The notes below the pieces were generated by a model that was given only the letters and a program-made list of their open reading frames with translations, did not search any database and had not been told where the DNA came from. DNA of 64,000 nucleotides from Sphingomonas sp. M1-B02 (lineage in GTDB: Bacteria; Pseudomonadota; Alphaproteobacteria; Sphingomonadales; Sphingomonadaceae), in NCBI RefSeq assembly GCF_026167525.1, contig NZ_CP110679.1, forward strand, positions 3,149,501 through 3,213,500, read 5' to 3'. Shown piece after piece: positions 37,496 to 46,054 of the stretch. Both the position numbers and the translations under genes were made by a program. Numbering within the stretch: position 1 is the stretch's first letter; each line of letters starts with the position of its first letter.

Positions 37496-37795
37496 GTGGG
37501 GGCGAATGTTAGGTTCCGAACCCTAAGCGATTACCAGCTGCAGAATGCGAACTTGCTGATTGAGTGTCGCGCCTGCCCGAATAGGTCGGTTCTGGATATC
37601 GAAAAGGTCCGGCGCTGGTTCCACTGTCACTGTTGGTCCGATCAGCTTGAGATCGCGGGGCGGCATTTTAGGTGCCGCGTGTGCCGTGGTCGTCCAGCCT
37701 ATATTCGTCCCACGAAAGCCAAACCGACCTATCCGGATTGGATGCAGTACGAATATGAATGGGGAGCGCTGGTGAAGCGGCTGCGAAATTGGTGA
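37496..37795 (+). CDS. Small zinc-ribbon-like protein
   Basis: The 99-residue product starts with GTG. RFRTLSDYQ at the front is followed by ECRACPN and later FRCRVCRG, two C-x2-C knuckles about 35 residues apart that could bind one zinc. Additional Cys/His (HCHCW) lie between them. Such short proteins are common in sphingomonad mobile DNA. The function is unknown; it is co-directional with the gene before it. Confidence 0.6.
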   Translation: MGANVRFRTLSDYQLQNANLLIECRACPNRSVLDIEKVRRWFHCHCWSDQLEIAGRHFRCRVCRGRPAYIRPTKAKPTYPDWMQYEYEWGALVKRLRNW

Positions 37796-37869
37796 AGTTT
37801 CGCGTGTGCTATTGATTATTTAATGATGCGCCCATACCCCTATTTGTCTAAGGTTCTGGGGGTTAAGTT

Positions 37870-38160
37870 ATGGCACTTTCGACGGCCGAATTGTCTTTGG
37901 TGGAGCAGCGGGTAGCAAATGACGCTCCGAGCACCGCAGTCGCCTATCTACTGTGGTTCTTCCTTTGGATCGTCAGCGGGCATCGGTTCTATCTTGGGAG
38001 ACCCGGAACGGCTATTTTACAGATACTATCCTATTTCGTTATCGTTGGCTTCATCTGGCTCTTGATCGACGCGTTCCTGATTCCGGGAATGATCCGGGAG
38101 AAGAAGAACGCCATTCGCGCCGATGTGATGACGCAACTGTCGGGCTACGGACACAGCTAG
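37870..38160 (+). CDS. TM2-domain membrane protein
   Basis: The 96-residue protein has a TM2 domain: AYLLWFFLWIVSGHRFYLGR, the typical first helix with the G-x-H-R-F-Y-L-G turn, then a second helix ILQILSYFVIVGFIWLLIDAFLIP. Both ends are hydrophilic. TM2 proteins are small inner-membrane proteins of unclear role. It is the last rightward gene of the element and faces the integrase gene. Confidence 0.85.
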   Translation: MALSTAELSLVEQRVANDAPSTAVAYLLWFFLWIVSGHRFYLGRPGTAILQILSYFVIVGFIWLLIDAFLIPGMIREKKNAIRADVMTQLSGYGHS

Positions 38161-38200
38161 GTTCTCAGCTAAGCGCACGGTCGACGCGTGAGCGTACGCC

Positions 38201-39535
38201 CTAGCCCCGCAGCGTCACGACATTGGCACCGGTCGCTTTAGCTTCGGCGATTGCACCCTGGTGTTCGATCCAGTCACCAATGCGCTGCGCTTCGGGGTGA
38301 AGGTACTGGAGCCGAGACGTTTGCAAGTAGTGCTTTGCCGTGACGCCGGTGGGCTTATGATTCGTCAAGAGCTCCATTTTGAAGAGGTCGATGCCGCAGG
38401 TCGTAAAGCCGATGGACACGAACGTCCTACGAAGATCGTGAGCAGACAGCTTGTCCATGCCTACGGCGGCGCTGACCCGCTCCATCGGTGCCCGGGTGTC
38501 AGTCACGTGGCCCTTAGCGCTGCGGCTGGGGAAGACGAAGGGGCTGGGCTCGCCCGCGTCTTCGTCCTCGCTGGCTTCGGCGGCCGCAGCCTTCCGCCGG
38601 TTCAATATGGCCACGGCTTGCGTGGACAGCGGCAGGTACACCGGGTTGCGGTTCTTCGGGTCGGGGAGGTGCCACCAGCAATCCGCTGGGTCGGCGCTAA
38701 GGTGCACCCGGTCCCAGGTGAGCGCTGCGCCCTCCATCCGTCTGCTACCGGTAAGCAGAAGAAACATGGTTAGGTCGATACCAGTAGCCGTATCTCGGTT
38801 GCGCGGTTCCGAGCGAGCCGTCTGGAGAGTGTACCACGCGGTGCCAACAGATCGCGCATCAATGTCGCGTGTGCGGGGCTTCAGTTCGGTCCATTCATCC
38901 CGGATGGCCAAGACCGGATTGGCGACAATCAGCGGCGTACCGTCAGCCCGACGGAATCGGCGCATGGCAAAATTCATCAGGGTCCGAAGTGTGACCATCG
39001 AGATTTGTGCCTGACCGGGGGCGGGGCGGCTCCTCAGCCCCTTTTGGGCCATCTCGCGATGCCTCTCACGGCACATTCGCTCAGTAATGGAAGCAATTGG
39101 CTTATCTTTCCAATCGCCGAAGACCTTCTCGATGTGGCGGCGCATCTCCGCCTTCGTGCTGTCCTTTAGCTTGCCGCGAGCGTGATAGGTTTCCAGCACC
39201 TGCTCAAGCGTGGTCATAGCCACCTCGTCATCGGCGAACTTGGCTCGAGCGGCCTTCTTGCCATCGCGCGGGTCGATGCCGTCGCGCATCTGCTGCAAAA
39301 TCGTCTGGGCCTTTTCGCGCGCGACTTTTTCCGTGAACTGGCCAAACGGCCCGATCGTAAATTGCACCTGCTTGCCGTGAACCCGCCCCATCGCAATGAA
39401 GACGCGCTTGCCACGCGAGGACACGCGCAGACCATATCCCTTTACAGCGCCATCGTAGCTGCCATCCCAATGAATGGTGTGGCCATTTGCCGGCGGGTCA
39501 ACCTTCTCTACGAAGGTCTTTGTTAGCTTCACCAT
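38201..39535 (-). CDS. Tyrosine-type site-specific integrase
   Basis: The 444-residue integrase of the P4/DUF4102 type has the N-terminal arm-binding domain (KGYGLRVSSRGKRVFI; FGQFTEKVAREKAQ), a core-binding SAM-like domain (about 105-215) and the catalytic domain with R265 (TGSRRMEG), K294, H366 and R369 (AHDLRRTF), H393 (TNHKPTG) and nucleophile Y403 (AKHYLQ). AAGGAGC lies before the ATG. Its position 150 bp from the right repeat is usual for elements that integrate into tRNA genes. Confidence 0.96.
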   Translation of the reverse strand: MVKLTKTFVEKVDPPANGHTIHWDGSYDGAVKGYGLRVSSRGKRVFIAMGRVHGKQVQFTIGPFGQFTEKVAREKAQTILQQMRDGIDPRDGKKAARAKFADDEVAMTTLEQVLETYHARGKLKDSTKAEMRRHIEKVFGDWKDKPIASITERMCRERHREMAQKGLRSRPAPGQAQISMVTLRTLMNFAMRRFRRADGTPLIVANPVLAIRDEWTELKPRTRDIDARSVGTAWYTLQTARSEPRNRDTATGIDLTMFLLLTGSRRMEGAALTWDRVHLSADPADCWWHLPDPKNRNPVYLPLSTQAVAILNRRKAAAAEASEDEDAGEPSPFVFPSRSAKGHVTDTRAPMERVSAAVGMDKLSAHDLRRTFVSIGFTTCGIDLFKMELLTNHKPTGVTAKHYLQTSRLQYLHPEAQRIGDWIEHQGAIAEAKATGANVVTLRG

Positions 39536-39551
39536 GCCCTGCTCCTTTTAG

Positions 39552-39563
39552 CGTATGTCTAAC
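39552..39563. promoter_or_regulatory. Putative integrase arm-type site, right end
   Basis: CGTATGTCTAAC matches CGTATGCCTAAC at 29287-29298 in 11 of 12 positions and in the same orientation. A further inverted CTAAC (as GTTAG, 39572-39576) lies close by. It also lies in the integrase promoter region, so it could let the integrase regulate itself. Confidence 0.45.
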
Positions 39564-39677
39564 AACCTAGGGTTAGCTAGTGGAGCGTGCATCAAACTGT
39601 CGCGAAGCTAAGTCTATGACTTTCTGAGTATTTATAAGCTAGAATAACGAAGCGCTATCTAGACCGGTAACTTTCCT

Positions 39678-41381
39678 CTACACTGGGGGTGTGGGGGTCG
39701 CAGGTTCGAATCCTGTCGCCCCGACCAGATTTTCCGAAACGGCGTTGGCGATCGGCTCGCGGGTTGAATCCGCCGCATAGGGCCGCTCGCGATAGTCGAA
39801 CCAGTCGAAATCCGCGGGATGCCCGGCGCCGGACATGTCCTGGCAGGCCATGCCGATGAACGCGCCGGTGAAGTTGGGCAGTCCGGGCGCGCTGGCCTCG
39901 TCGGACAGGATCGAGGCGTCGAACTGCTCGGACAGCCATTGCCACGCGCCGTCGCCGAGCCGGTAGCCAAAGCGGAGCCGTTCGAGATCGACCTCGACGC
40001 GCAGCTCGATCGGGCCCTCGGGAATCGCGATCGGCGCGGTGAAGGCGTCGGCCTGGGGGCTGTCGGGGAGCGCGGACATCACGCGGATATGGCGACCGAC
40101 ATCCTCGTCATGGCTGACGTGGAGATAATGGAATTTGGCGCTGTTGTAATAAGCGACCAGGCCGGCGGCCTGCTGGAAATGCTGCGGGGTGAAGTCCATC
40201 GCGCAAGCGGCCGAATAGCAGAAATCCTGCTGCCGCCGCGCGACCAGCGCCTGGGTGAACAGGCTGCCGATCGTCTCGCGGCCGTGGAGGCGCAGATGCC
40301 CGGGGCGCGCGGTGAGGCTGAAGATCGTCTCGGGCTCGGGGGTACGAAGCCATTGCAGGTCGAGCGGCAGGTCGGGCGAGTCGAAATCATAGCGGGCGTG
40401 AGTCGACCGTGCCGGTGAGGCAGGGCCGTCGAGCGCAGCCGCCTCCAGCACCGGCAGGCCACTGCCATCCTCGGTATAAAGCCAGCCGTCCTGCCAGCGC
40501 ATCGGCTGGATCGCGGTCTCGCGCCCCAGCACGCAGCGACCGCGGCCCGGCAGCGGGCGCCCGCACAGATAGGGCATGAAGGGGCGGCCGTCGGGGGTCT
40601 CGACCAGATCGGCATGCCCGGCGCGGTGGAGCAATGCGTCGGGGCGGGTGCGGCTGGTGAGGACCTGCGCATCGGGATGCAGCTCATAGGGTCCGGCAAT
40701 GTCTCTCGACCGCGCCATCGTCACGGCATGGTTCCAGCCGGTGCCGCCCTCGGCGGTGATCAGGTGATAATAGCCGTCGCGCTTGTATAGATGCGGCGCC
40801 TCGGTCAGCCCGAGCGCGGTGCCGGCGAAGATGTTGACGCGCTCGCCGATCAGCCTCTGCGCGGCGGGGTCATATTCCTGGAGGACGATGCCCGCGAAGC
40901 GGTTGCGCCCCGGGCGGTGGTCCCACAGCTGGTTGACCACCCATTTGCGGCCGTCGTCGTCGTGGAACAGCGCGGGGTCGAAGCCGCTCGAATTGATGTG
41001 GACCGGATCCGACCAGTCGCCGTCGATCGTCTCGCAGGTCACCAGATAATTGTGGAAATCGCGCAGGCTCGCGCCCGATGCGCCGCCGACGGTGGTGCGG
41101 CCATAGCGTTTGACGTCGGTGTAGAGCAGCCAGAAGCGCTCGCCGTCATGGCTGATGTCGGGCGCCCAGACGCCGCAGCTGTCCGGATCGCCGCGCATGT
41201 CGAGCTGGGCGGCACGGCGCAGCGGCCGGGTGATCAGCGTCCAGTTCGCAAGATCGCGGCTGTGGTGGATCTGCACGCCGGGAAACCATTCGAAGGTCGA
41301 GGTGGCGATATAATAATCCGCGCCAACGCGGACGATCGACGGATCGGGATTGAAGCCGGGGAGAATCGGATTGCGGATCAT
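39678..41381 (-). CDS. Glycoside hydrolase family 43 protein (beta-xylosidase/arabinofuranosidase-like)
   Basis: The 567-residue enzyme has a five-bladed beta-propeller with the inverting GH43 triad: base D13 in FNPDPS, D135 in SSGFDPALF and acid E194 in GLTEAPHLY. A C-terminal beta-sandwich (about residues 330-540) matches the XynB-type accessory domain. There is no signal peptide, so it probably cleaves imported oligosaccharides. The start overlaps the MFS gene stop by 4 bp (ATGA). The last ~15 residues come from the antisense of the tRNA-Pro repeat; the stop would fall at the same codon without the element. Confidence 0.92.
   Translation of the reverse strand: MIRNPILPGFNPDPSIVRVGADYYIATSTFEWFPGVQIHHSRDLANWTLITRPLRRAAQLDMRGDPDSCGVWAPDISHDGERFWLLYTDVKRYGRTTVGGASGASLRDFHNYLVTCETIDGDWSDPVHINSSGFDPALFHDDDGRKWVVNQLWDHRPGRNRFAGIVLQEYDPAAQRLIGERVNIFAGTALGLTEAPHLYKRDGYYHLITAEGGTGWNHAVTMARSRDIAGPYELHPDAQVLTSRTRPDALLHRAGHADLVETPDGRPFMPYLCGRPLPGRGRCVLGRETAIQPMRWQDGWLYTEDGSGLPVLEAAALDGPASPARSTHARYDFDSPDLPLDLQWLRTPEPETIFSLTARPGHLRLHGRETIGSLFTQALVARRQQDFCYSAACAMDFTPQHFQQAAGLVAYYNSAKFHYLHVSHDEDVGRHIRVMSALPDSPQADAFTAPIAIPEGPIELRVEVDLERLRFGYRLGDGAWQWLSEQFDASILSDEASAPGLPNFTGAFIGMACQDMSGAGHPADFDWFDYRERPYAADSTREPIANAVSENLVGATGFEPATPTPPV
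39680..39729. repeat. attR: 50-bp direct repeat at the right end of the element
   Basis: Identical to 29167-29216. It lacks the 5' 29 bases of tRNA-Pro, so it is not a functional tRNA. On the minus strand it encodes the last residues of the GH43 protein ([14 protein letters not shown]). Confidence 0.95.
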
Positions 41382-42820
41382 GCGGTCTTTCTCGTGCGGG
41401 CGCGGAACTCGATGGCGAGGCCCAGGATGAACAGGAGCGCGCCGAAGCCGAAGCCGACATAGCCCGCGACGCCGACCGCGCCGATGCCGACGACGCCGCC
41501 CAGATAGAAAGCGGTCGCCCCGCCGAGCAGGATCGGGATCAGCCCGCTCTCGCGTTCGGGCGGCCCGCCGGGCTTTACCACCAGCGTCCACAGGATCGCC
41601 GCGGCGACAAGGTCGAACACCGCCAGCGCCACGAAGAAGGGCGTGTAGCCGATCGTCGTCACCAGCGCGCCGATCAGCAGCGTGAAGATCATCACCCCCA
41701 GATTGGCGAGCGTGCCCGCCATGCCGGCGACGGTGCCCATCTCGTCGCGGCGGAAAAGGTCGCTCGCCATGGTGATGCAGGTGACCGACAGCGTCTGGTG
41801 CGCGAAGGCGCCGATGCTGAGCAGCGCCACCGCCATATAGGGATTGGTGACGCTGCCGACGAAGATCATGCTCGTCATCAGCGCCGCGCCCAAGGTGAAG
41901 GTCCAGCGCCGCGCGTCGATCAGCGCGATGCCGCGCCGCTCGAGCCAGACGACCACCGCGGGGCCGAACAGGCAGCCGATGTCCGCGGCGACGAAGGGCA
42001 GGATGACGGCGATCGCCAGTTCGCCCAGATTGAAGCCGCGGACTTCGCTCAGATAGAGCGGCAGCCAGAAGGTCAAAGTCGCCCAGGTCGGATCGGCGAG
42101 GAAGCGCGGCAAGGCGATACCCCAGAAATTGCGGCGGCCGAGCAGGGAGAGCACTTCGGGCTTGGTCCCGCTGGGCTGGACATGCGCTTCCTGCCCGCTC
42201 TGGATCAGCGCCAGCTCTTCGGGCGCAATCTCGGGATGCACTTCGGGCGATCGATAATAACGCAGCCACAGCAGCACCCACAGGAAGGCGAGGATCCCGG
42301 CGACGTAGAAGGCCGCGCGCCAGTTCCACCAGACGATCGAGATCGCGACCAGCGGCCCGGCCAGCGCGATCCCCGCCGACGCGCCGAGATTGTAGATGCC
42401 GCCGGCGAAGCCGCGCTCCCTGGCGGGAAACCATTCGGAGACCACCTTGAGCCCCAGCGTATGCGAGGTGCCTTCGGCGAAGCCGAGCGCGCCGCGCAGC
42501 GCCGCCAGCCCCTGCCAGCTCGAAACCCAGCCATGCGCGAAGATCAGCACGCCCCAGGCGGTGGCGAAGATCGCCATGCCTTGGCGCAGCCCGATGCGAT
42601 CGAGGATATAGCCGACCACCGGCTGCATCATGATGAACGCCTGGAACACGCCGGTGACCCAGCTATATTGTTCCTTGTTCATGGGCACGTCGGCCTGGAA
42701 CGACTCGGTGGCGACTGCCACGCCCAGCGTCTGGCGCACCAGATAATTGATGATCGTGCCCAGCATCACGATGGCGATGATCCACCACCGAAGTGCCCGC
42801 GTGCGTTGCCAGAAGCCCAA
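41378..42820 (-). CDS. MFS sugar-acid/oligosaccharide transporter (ExuT-like)
   Basis: This 480-residue anion:cation-symporter-type MFS protein has 12 or more helices: INYLVRQTLGVA after TM1, LRGALGFAEGTSHTLGLKVVSEWFPARERGFAGGIYNLGASAG (loop and TM5 signature of hexuronate transporters). I propose TTG 42820 as start, preceded by GGGAG at a good distance and giving MGFWQRTRALRWW; an upstream TTG would add 33 residues with no ribosome site. It probably imports the substrate of the coupled GH43 enzyme. Confidence 0.88.
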   Translation of the reverse strand: MGFWQRTRALRWWIIAIVMLGTIINYLVRQTLGVAVATESFQADVPMNKEQYSWVTGVFQAFIMMQPVVGYILDRIGLRQGMAIFATAWGVLIFAHGWVSSWQGLAALRGALGFAEGTSHTLGLKVVSEWFPARERGFAGGIYNLGASAGIALAGPLVAISIVWWNWRAAFYVAGILAFLWVLLWLRYYRSPEVHPEIAPEELALIQSGQEAHVQPSGTKPEVLSLLGRRNFWGIALPRFLADPTWATLTFWLPLYLSEVRGFNLGELAIAVILPFVAADIGCLFGPAVVVWLERRGIALIDARRWTFTLGAALMTSMIFVGSVTNPYMAVALLSIGAFAHQTLSVTCITMASDLFRRDEMGTVAGMAGTLANLGVMIFTLLIGALVTTIGYTPFFVALAVFDLVAAAILWTLVVKPGGPPERESGLIPILLGGATAFYLGGVVGIGAVGVAGYVGFGFGALLFILGLAIEFRARTRKTA

Positions 42821-42853
42821 GGCGCTCTCCCGAACCGGCCGCTGACCGGCCTT

Positions 42854-42865
42854 GTTAACGCTAAC
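42854..42865. promoter_or_regulatory. Possible LacI-type operator
   Basis: GTTAACGCTAAC, a near-palindrome around a central CG, lies 34 bp before the proposed MFS start and 98 bp before the divergent ada gene. LacI-family regulators of sugar genes bind sites of this form. No LacI gene is in the window. Confidence 0.35.
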
Positions 42866-42962
42866 GGTGCCGCGAAGCGCGGTCGAGGGCAAGGAGATTG
42901 TCCGCCGCTTTGATCGCAAGCGGCGGGATGTCGGGCGCGCGGCGGACGGCTATATCGGTCGC

Positions 42963-44003
42963 ATGACGAGCCAGCAGACCCTGTCCGACGATGCCGCCTG
43001 GGCCGCCTTCGAAGCGCGCGATCGGGCGCAGGACGGCCGCGTGATCGGGGCGGTGACCACTACCGGAATCTATTGCAAGCCGAGCTGCCCGGCGCGGCGG
43101 CCGAAGCGCGAGCATGTGATCTTCTATCCCGACGCCGATGCCGCCCGGGCGGCGGGGTTTCGCGCCTGCCTGCGCTGCAAGCCCGACGAAGTCGGGCGCG
43201 AGCGGGTGGCGGTGGCGCAAGCGGTGGCGCTGATCGAGGCGGCGGAGGAACTGGTCGGGCTCGACGAACTTGCGGCGCGGGTCGGCTATGCGCCGCACCA
43301 TTTCCACCGGCTGTTCAAGCGCGCGACCGGGGTGACGCCGGCGGCCTATGCGCGGGGCCTGCGCGCGCGGCGCGCCGCCACCGCATTGAACGAGGAGAGC
43401 AAGGTGACCGATGCGATCTACGAGGCGGGCTACTCCGCGCCGAGCCGCTTCTACGAGACCGCCAATGCCCGGCTGGGGATGACTCCCTCGGTGTGGAAGC
43501 GTGGCGGGGCGGGGGCGACGATCCGCTGGACCGTGGCGGCGACCAGCCTGGGGCCGCTGCTGATCGCGGCGACCGACAAGGGGCTGTGCCGGGTGGCGTT
43601 CGACGAGGACCAGTTCGCCTTGGCGCGGCGCTTCCCTGCGGCCGAGATCGTCGCCGGCGGCACGGCGTTGGCGACGCTCGCGGCGCGCGTGGTGGCCGAG
43701 GTCGAGACTCCGGGTCGCGATACAGACCTTCCCATCGACGTTCAGGGCACTGCCTTCCAGGAAGCCGTGTGGCAGGCGCTTCGCGCCATCCCCGCGGGCG
43801 AGACGCGCAGCTATGCCCAGCTCGCGGCGGTGGCTGGCAATTCGAAGGCGGTGCGTGCGGCGGGGACCGCGTGCGGCGCCAATCATGTCGGCATCATCAT
43901 TCCCTGCCACCGCGCCCAGCGCAGCGACGGCAGCATGGGCGGCTATGCTTATGGCATCGATCGCAAGCGCGTCTTGCGCAAGCGCGAGGGGGTCGAGGAG
44001 TGA
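42963..44003 (+). CDS. ada: Bifunctional transcriptional activator / O6-methylguanine-DNA methyltransferase Ada
   Basis: The 346-residue protein has all three Ada parts: the N-terminal zinc domain with GIYCKPSCPARRP and RACLRCKP (four Cys, including the methyl-phosphotriester acceptor), an AraC-type helix-turn-helix (LAARVGYAPHHFHRLFKRATGVTP), and the C-terminal methyltransferase with active site IIIPCHRAQ. It repairs alkylated DNA and, when methylated, activates the adaptive response. It is divergent from the MFS gene. Confidence 0.96.
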   Translation: MTSQQTLSDDAAWAAFEARDRAQDGRVIGAVTTTGIYCKPSCPARRPKREHVIFYPDADAARAAGFRACLRCKPDEVGRERVAVAQAVALIEAAEELVGLDELAARVGYAPHHFHRLFKRATGVTPAAYARGLRARRAATALNEESKVTDAIYEAGYSAPSRFYETANARLGMTPSVWKRGGAGATIRWTVAATSLGPLLIAATDKGLCRVAFDEDQFALARRFPAAEIVAGGTALATLAARVVAEVETPGRDTDLPIDVQGTAFQEAVWQALRAIPAGETRSYAQLAAVAGNSKAVRAAGTACGANHVGIIIPCHRAQRSDGSMGGYAYGIDRKRVLRKREGVEE

Positions 44004-44067
44004 GCCTTTCGCTACGAGCGGGCGCGTAGGCGGTTGCGAAGCGTCCGAGGACCCTGGCCCTATACTC

Positions 44068-44751
44068 TCAGCGCGGACGCGCGACGGTGCGTTCGGCGAT
44101 CCCGACCCGGAAGGTCAGCGACGGGGTCAGCGACCGCGTCTCGTGCCACCATCCGCCGGGGATATAGAGGACGCAGTCCGCCGCAGTCTCGACCACCGGC
44201 ACCGCGCTGTTGAACCCGCTGCCCCAGCCTCCGCAGTGCAAGGGCGAGAAAATGCCATCGCCGCGCGCGAGCGGCGGTTCGACTCGCCATTCGCGGCAGC
44301 CGTCGAGCATGAACACCAGGCCGCCGGCGAGATCGGTATGGCGTGGCGCGTGGACGCCCTCGCCATGGGCATAGGCCGTGACGTTGGCCTGATCGTCCTT
44401 GCCGAGCGCATCGCAGAAGGCGCGATAGCGGGGCGCGGTCGCGGGATGATCGGCCAGCGCGCGCAACATATACCATTCGCCTGCGCGCGGCGCGGCGACC
44501 GTCGGCGTCTCGGCGGCGATGGGATCGAAGCGGATCGCGCCGTCGACTTCACATGCCAGGCGGAGTTCGCCGATACCGGCATGCGCCGCGCCGAGGAAGC
44601 CCGTGATATCCGGCGCGAAGGGCAGGAAGCGCCGCGCGACCGCGTGGGTGTCGCAGGGAGCGACCGCGAAGCGGCGGTCGAGGATCGCGCGGGTGATCGC
44701 CGCGGGGATCCCCCAATCGGTCTCGATGGCCTCCTCACAGGATATCGACAT
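44068..44751 (-). CDS. JmjC/cupin-like putative Fe(II) dioxygenase
   Basis: The 227-residue protein has a double-stranded beta-helix core. HAPRHTDLAGGLVFMLDG gives an HxD metal pair and LYIPGGWWHETRSL the distal His, the facial triad of JmjC/FIH-like 2-oxoglutarate oxygenases; GGWWH is typical of that group. It could hydroxylate a protein or small molecule. ATG 44751 overlaps the ATP-grasp gene end by 17 bp. It is third in a cluster with an ATP-grasp ligase and an aminomutase-like gene. Confidence 0.78.
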   Translation of the reverse strand: MSISCEEAIETDWGIPAAITRAILDRRFAVAPCDTHAVARRFLPFAPDITGFLGAAHAGIGELRLACEVDGAIRFDPIAAETPTVAAPRAGEWYMLRALADHPATAPRYRAFCDALGKDDQANVTAYAHGEGVHAPRHTDLAGGLVFMLDGCREWRVEPPLARGDGIFSPLHCGGWGSGFNSAVPVVETAADCVLYIPGGWWHETRSLTPSLTFRVGIAERTVARPR

Positions 44752-46054
44752 TAATGGCCTCCAACGTTGCCCGATAGGCGGCCTGGGGGGTCTGTCCCTC
44801 GGTGAGCCGCCGCCACACCCCCAGCAGGAACTGCTCCTCATGGCGCCCGTCGACCGCGGCTCCGGTGTCGGTCATCTGCCGCACGCACAGTACGCCGGGC
44901 TGGCGCATCATCGTCTCCAGCCCGTCGATCCCGCGCAGGATCCCCTGGCGATCGGTGAAGAGGAAGATCATCGCATGGGCGCGGTCGGTGCGCTCGAACC
45001 GGCTCATCGGGGGTACGCGCCCGAGCGCGAGATCGACGTCCACCGCGATCGGATCGACGCCCCAGAAGGTCGCCAGCGAATCGCGGACGCAACCGGCGCC
45101 GATCCGCGGGTTGACCTCCAGCAGCAGCGGCCCCCGCGCCGCGTCGATGCGAAGCTCGACATGGCAGACGCAGTCGCTCAAGCCGAGCGCTTCGATCACG
45201 CGGACCGCATAGTCCCGCGCGGCCGCGGTCTGGCGGCGGTCGAGGCGGATCGGCGGGGTGACGAGCAGCGGTTCGCGCACCGTCCAGCGTGTGGTCTCCA
45301 AGGCGAGCTTGTCGTTGACCACCAGCGGCAGCGGCTGATTGCCGACCACGACGCATTCGACGCTGATCTCGGGTCCGTCGATATGCTCCTCGGCGAGCAG
45401 GGTGGCGCGGGGGTCGACCGGGACGTCGCCCCAAGGCGTGTGTGCAATGAAAGGGGGGTTGCGGGTGGGCCGATGATAGGCGTGGGCGAGCAGCGGTACG
45501 ATCTCGTCGAAGCCGGTGCGGGCGTCGTCCGCGCCGTCGCAGCGCCGGACGAACCCCGCGCCGACGCCGGTCAGCGGTTTGAGGATGATCGCGCGACCGC
45601 AAGCGCGGACGAAATCGGCCGCTTCGTCGCCGCTGCGCACCAGCCGATGCGCGACATTGGCGATGCCGGCGCGGTCGAGCACGCGACGGGTGAGCGATTT
45701 GACGTTGGCCGAATCGAGCGCGGCGGCGGTGGGGCCGGGCAGGCCACGCCGCGCGCGCGCCTCGGCCGCGAGCGCGGTCAGGCTGCGCGGCTCGGCGCCA
45801 CCGCCCTCGGGCAGTCCGAACATGCATCGGATGCCGCGGATTGGCGCCTCGGCCTCGAGCGTAGCCAGCGCCGCCTCGACCGCGGACGCGTCGCAGCGAT
45901 CGAGCGGGATCGCGCGCTCGACGGTGCGGAGCGTCGCGATCTCCGCCGCGGGGCCGATCGCGGCGGTCCGCAATCCGCGCGCGCGGACCGAGTCCGCTGC
46001 CGCGTCGGCATGCCCCAGACTATGATTGTCGAGGTGGACCAGCCACCCGCTCAA
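44735..46054 (-). CDS. ATP-grasp ligase
   Basis: The 439-residue protein has ATP-grasp features: RAIILKPLTGVGAGFV (P-loop-like glycine segment), LLAEEHIDGPEISVECVVVG, NDKLALE, and the metal-binding LLLEVNPRIGAGCV. The N-terminal part (LVHLDNHSLGHADAA; RGLRTAAIG) is a Rossmann-like pre-ATP-grasp domain. The family joins a carboxylate to an amine with ATP, as in stand-alone amino acid ligases. It overlaps the upstream aminomutase-like gene by 4 bp (46051-46054), so the cluster is one operon. Confidence 0.88.
   Translation of the reverse strand: MSGWLVHLDNHSLGHADAAADSVRARGLRTAAIGPAAEIATLRTVERAIPLDRCDASAVEAALATLEAEAPIRGIRCMFGLPEGGGAEPRSLTALAAEARARRGLPGPTAAALDSANVKSLTRRVLDRAGIANVAHRLVRSGDEAADFVRACGRAIILKPLTGVGAGFVRRCDGADDARTGFDEIVPLLAHAYHRPTRNPPFIAHTPWGDVPVDPRATLLAEEHIDGPEISVECVVVGNQPLPLVVNDKLALETTRWTVREPLLVTPPIRLDRRQTAAARDYAVRVIEALGLSDCVCHVELRIDAARGPLLLEVNPRIGAGCVRDSLATFWGVDPIAVDVDLALGRVPPMSRFERTDRAHAMIFLFTDRQGILRGIDGLETMMRQPGVLCVRQMTDTGAAVDGRHEEQFLLGVWRRLTEGQTPQAAYRATLEAINVDIL

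Larger units (their letters stand above)
29167..39729. mobile_element. Integrative element in tRNA-Pro(GGG), 10.5 kb
   Basis: A perfect 50-bp direct repeat (29167-29216 and 39680-39729) bounds the element; the left copy is the 3' end of tRNA-Pro. A tyrosine integrase gene lies just inside the right end. Inside are an AlpA-like DNA-binding protein, a DUF3987/YfjI-like ATPase, a repeat-rich candidate origin, a DUF5681-like four-gene cassette, a PIN-nuclease pair and two HEPN-motif proteins. Base composition is visibly less GC-rich than the flanks and several genes start with GTG or TTG. No virion, terminase large subunit, relaxase or mating-pair genes are seen, so it fits a satellite-like or mobilisable island. 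Confidence 0.92.

Noticed and set aside
39680..39729. Second tRNA-Pro
   Set aside because: It lacks the acceptor 5' strand, D-arm and part of the anticodon stem; it is the att duplicate only.
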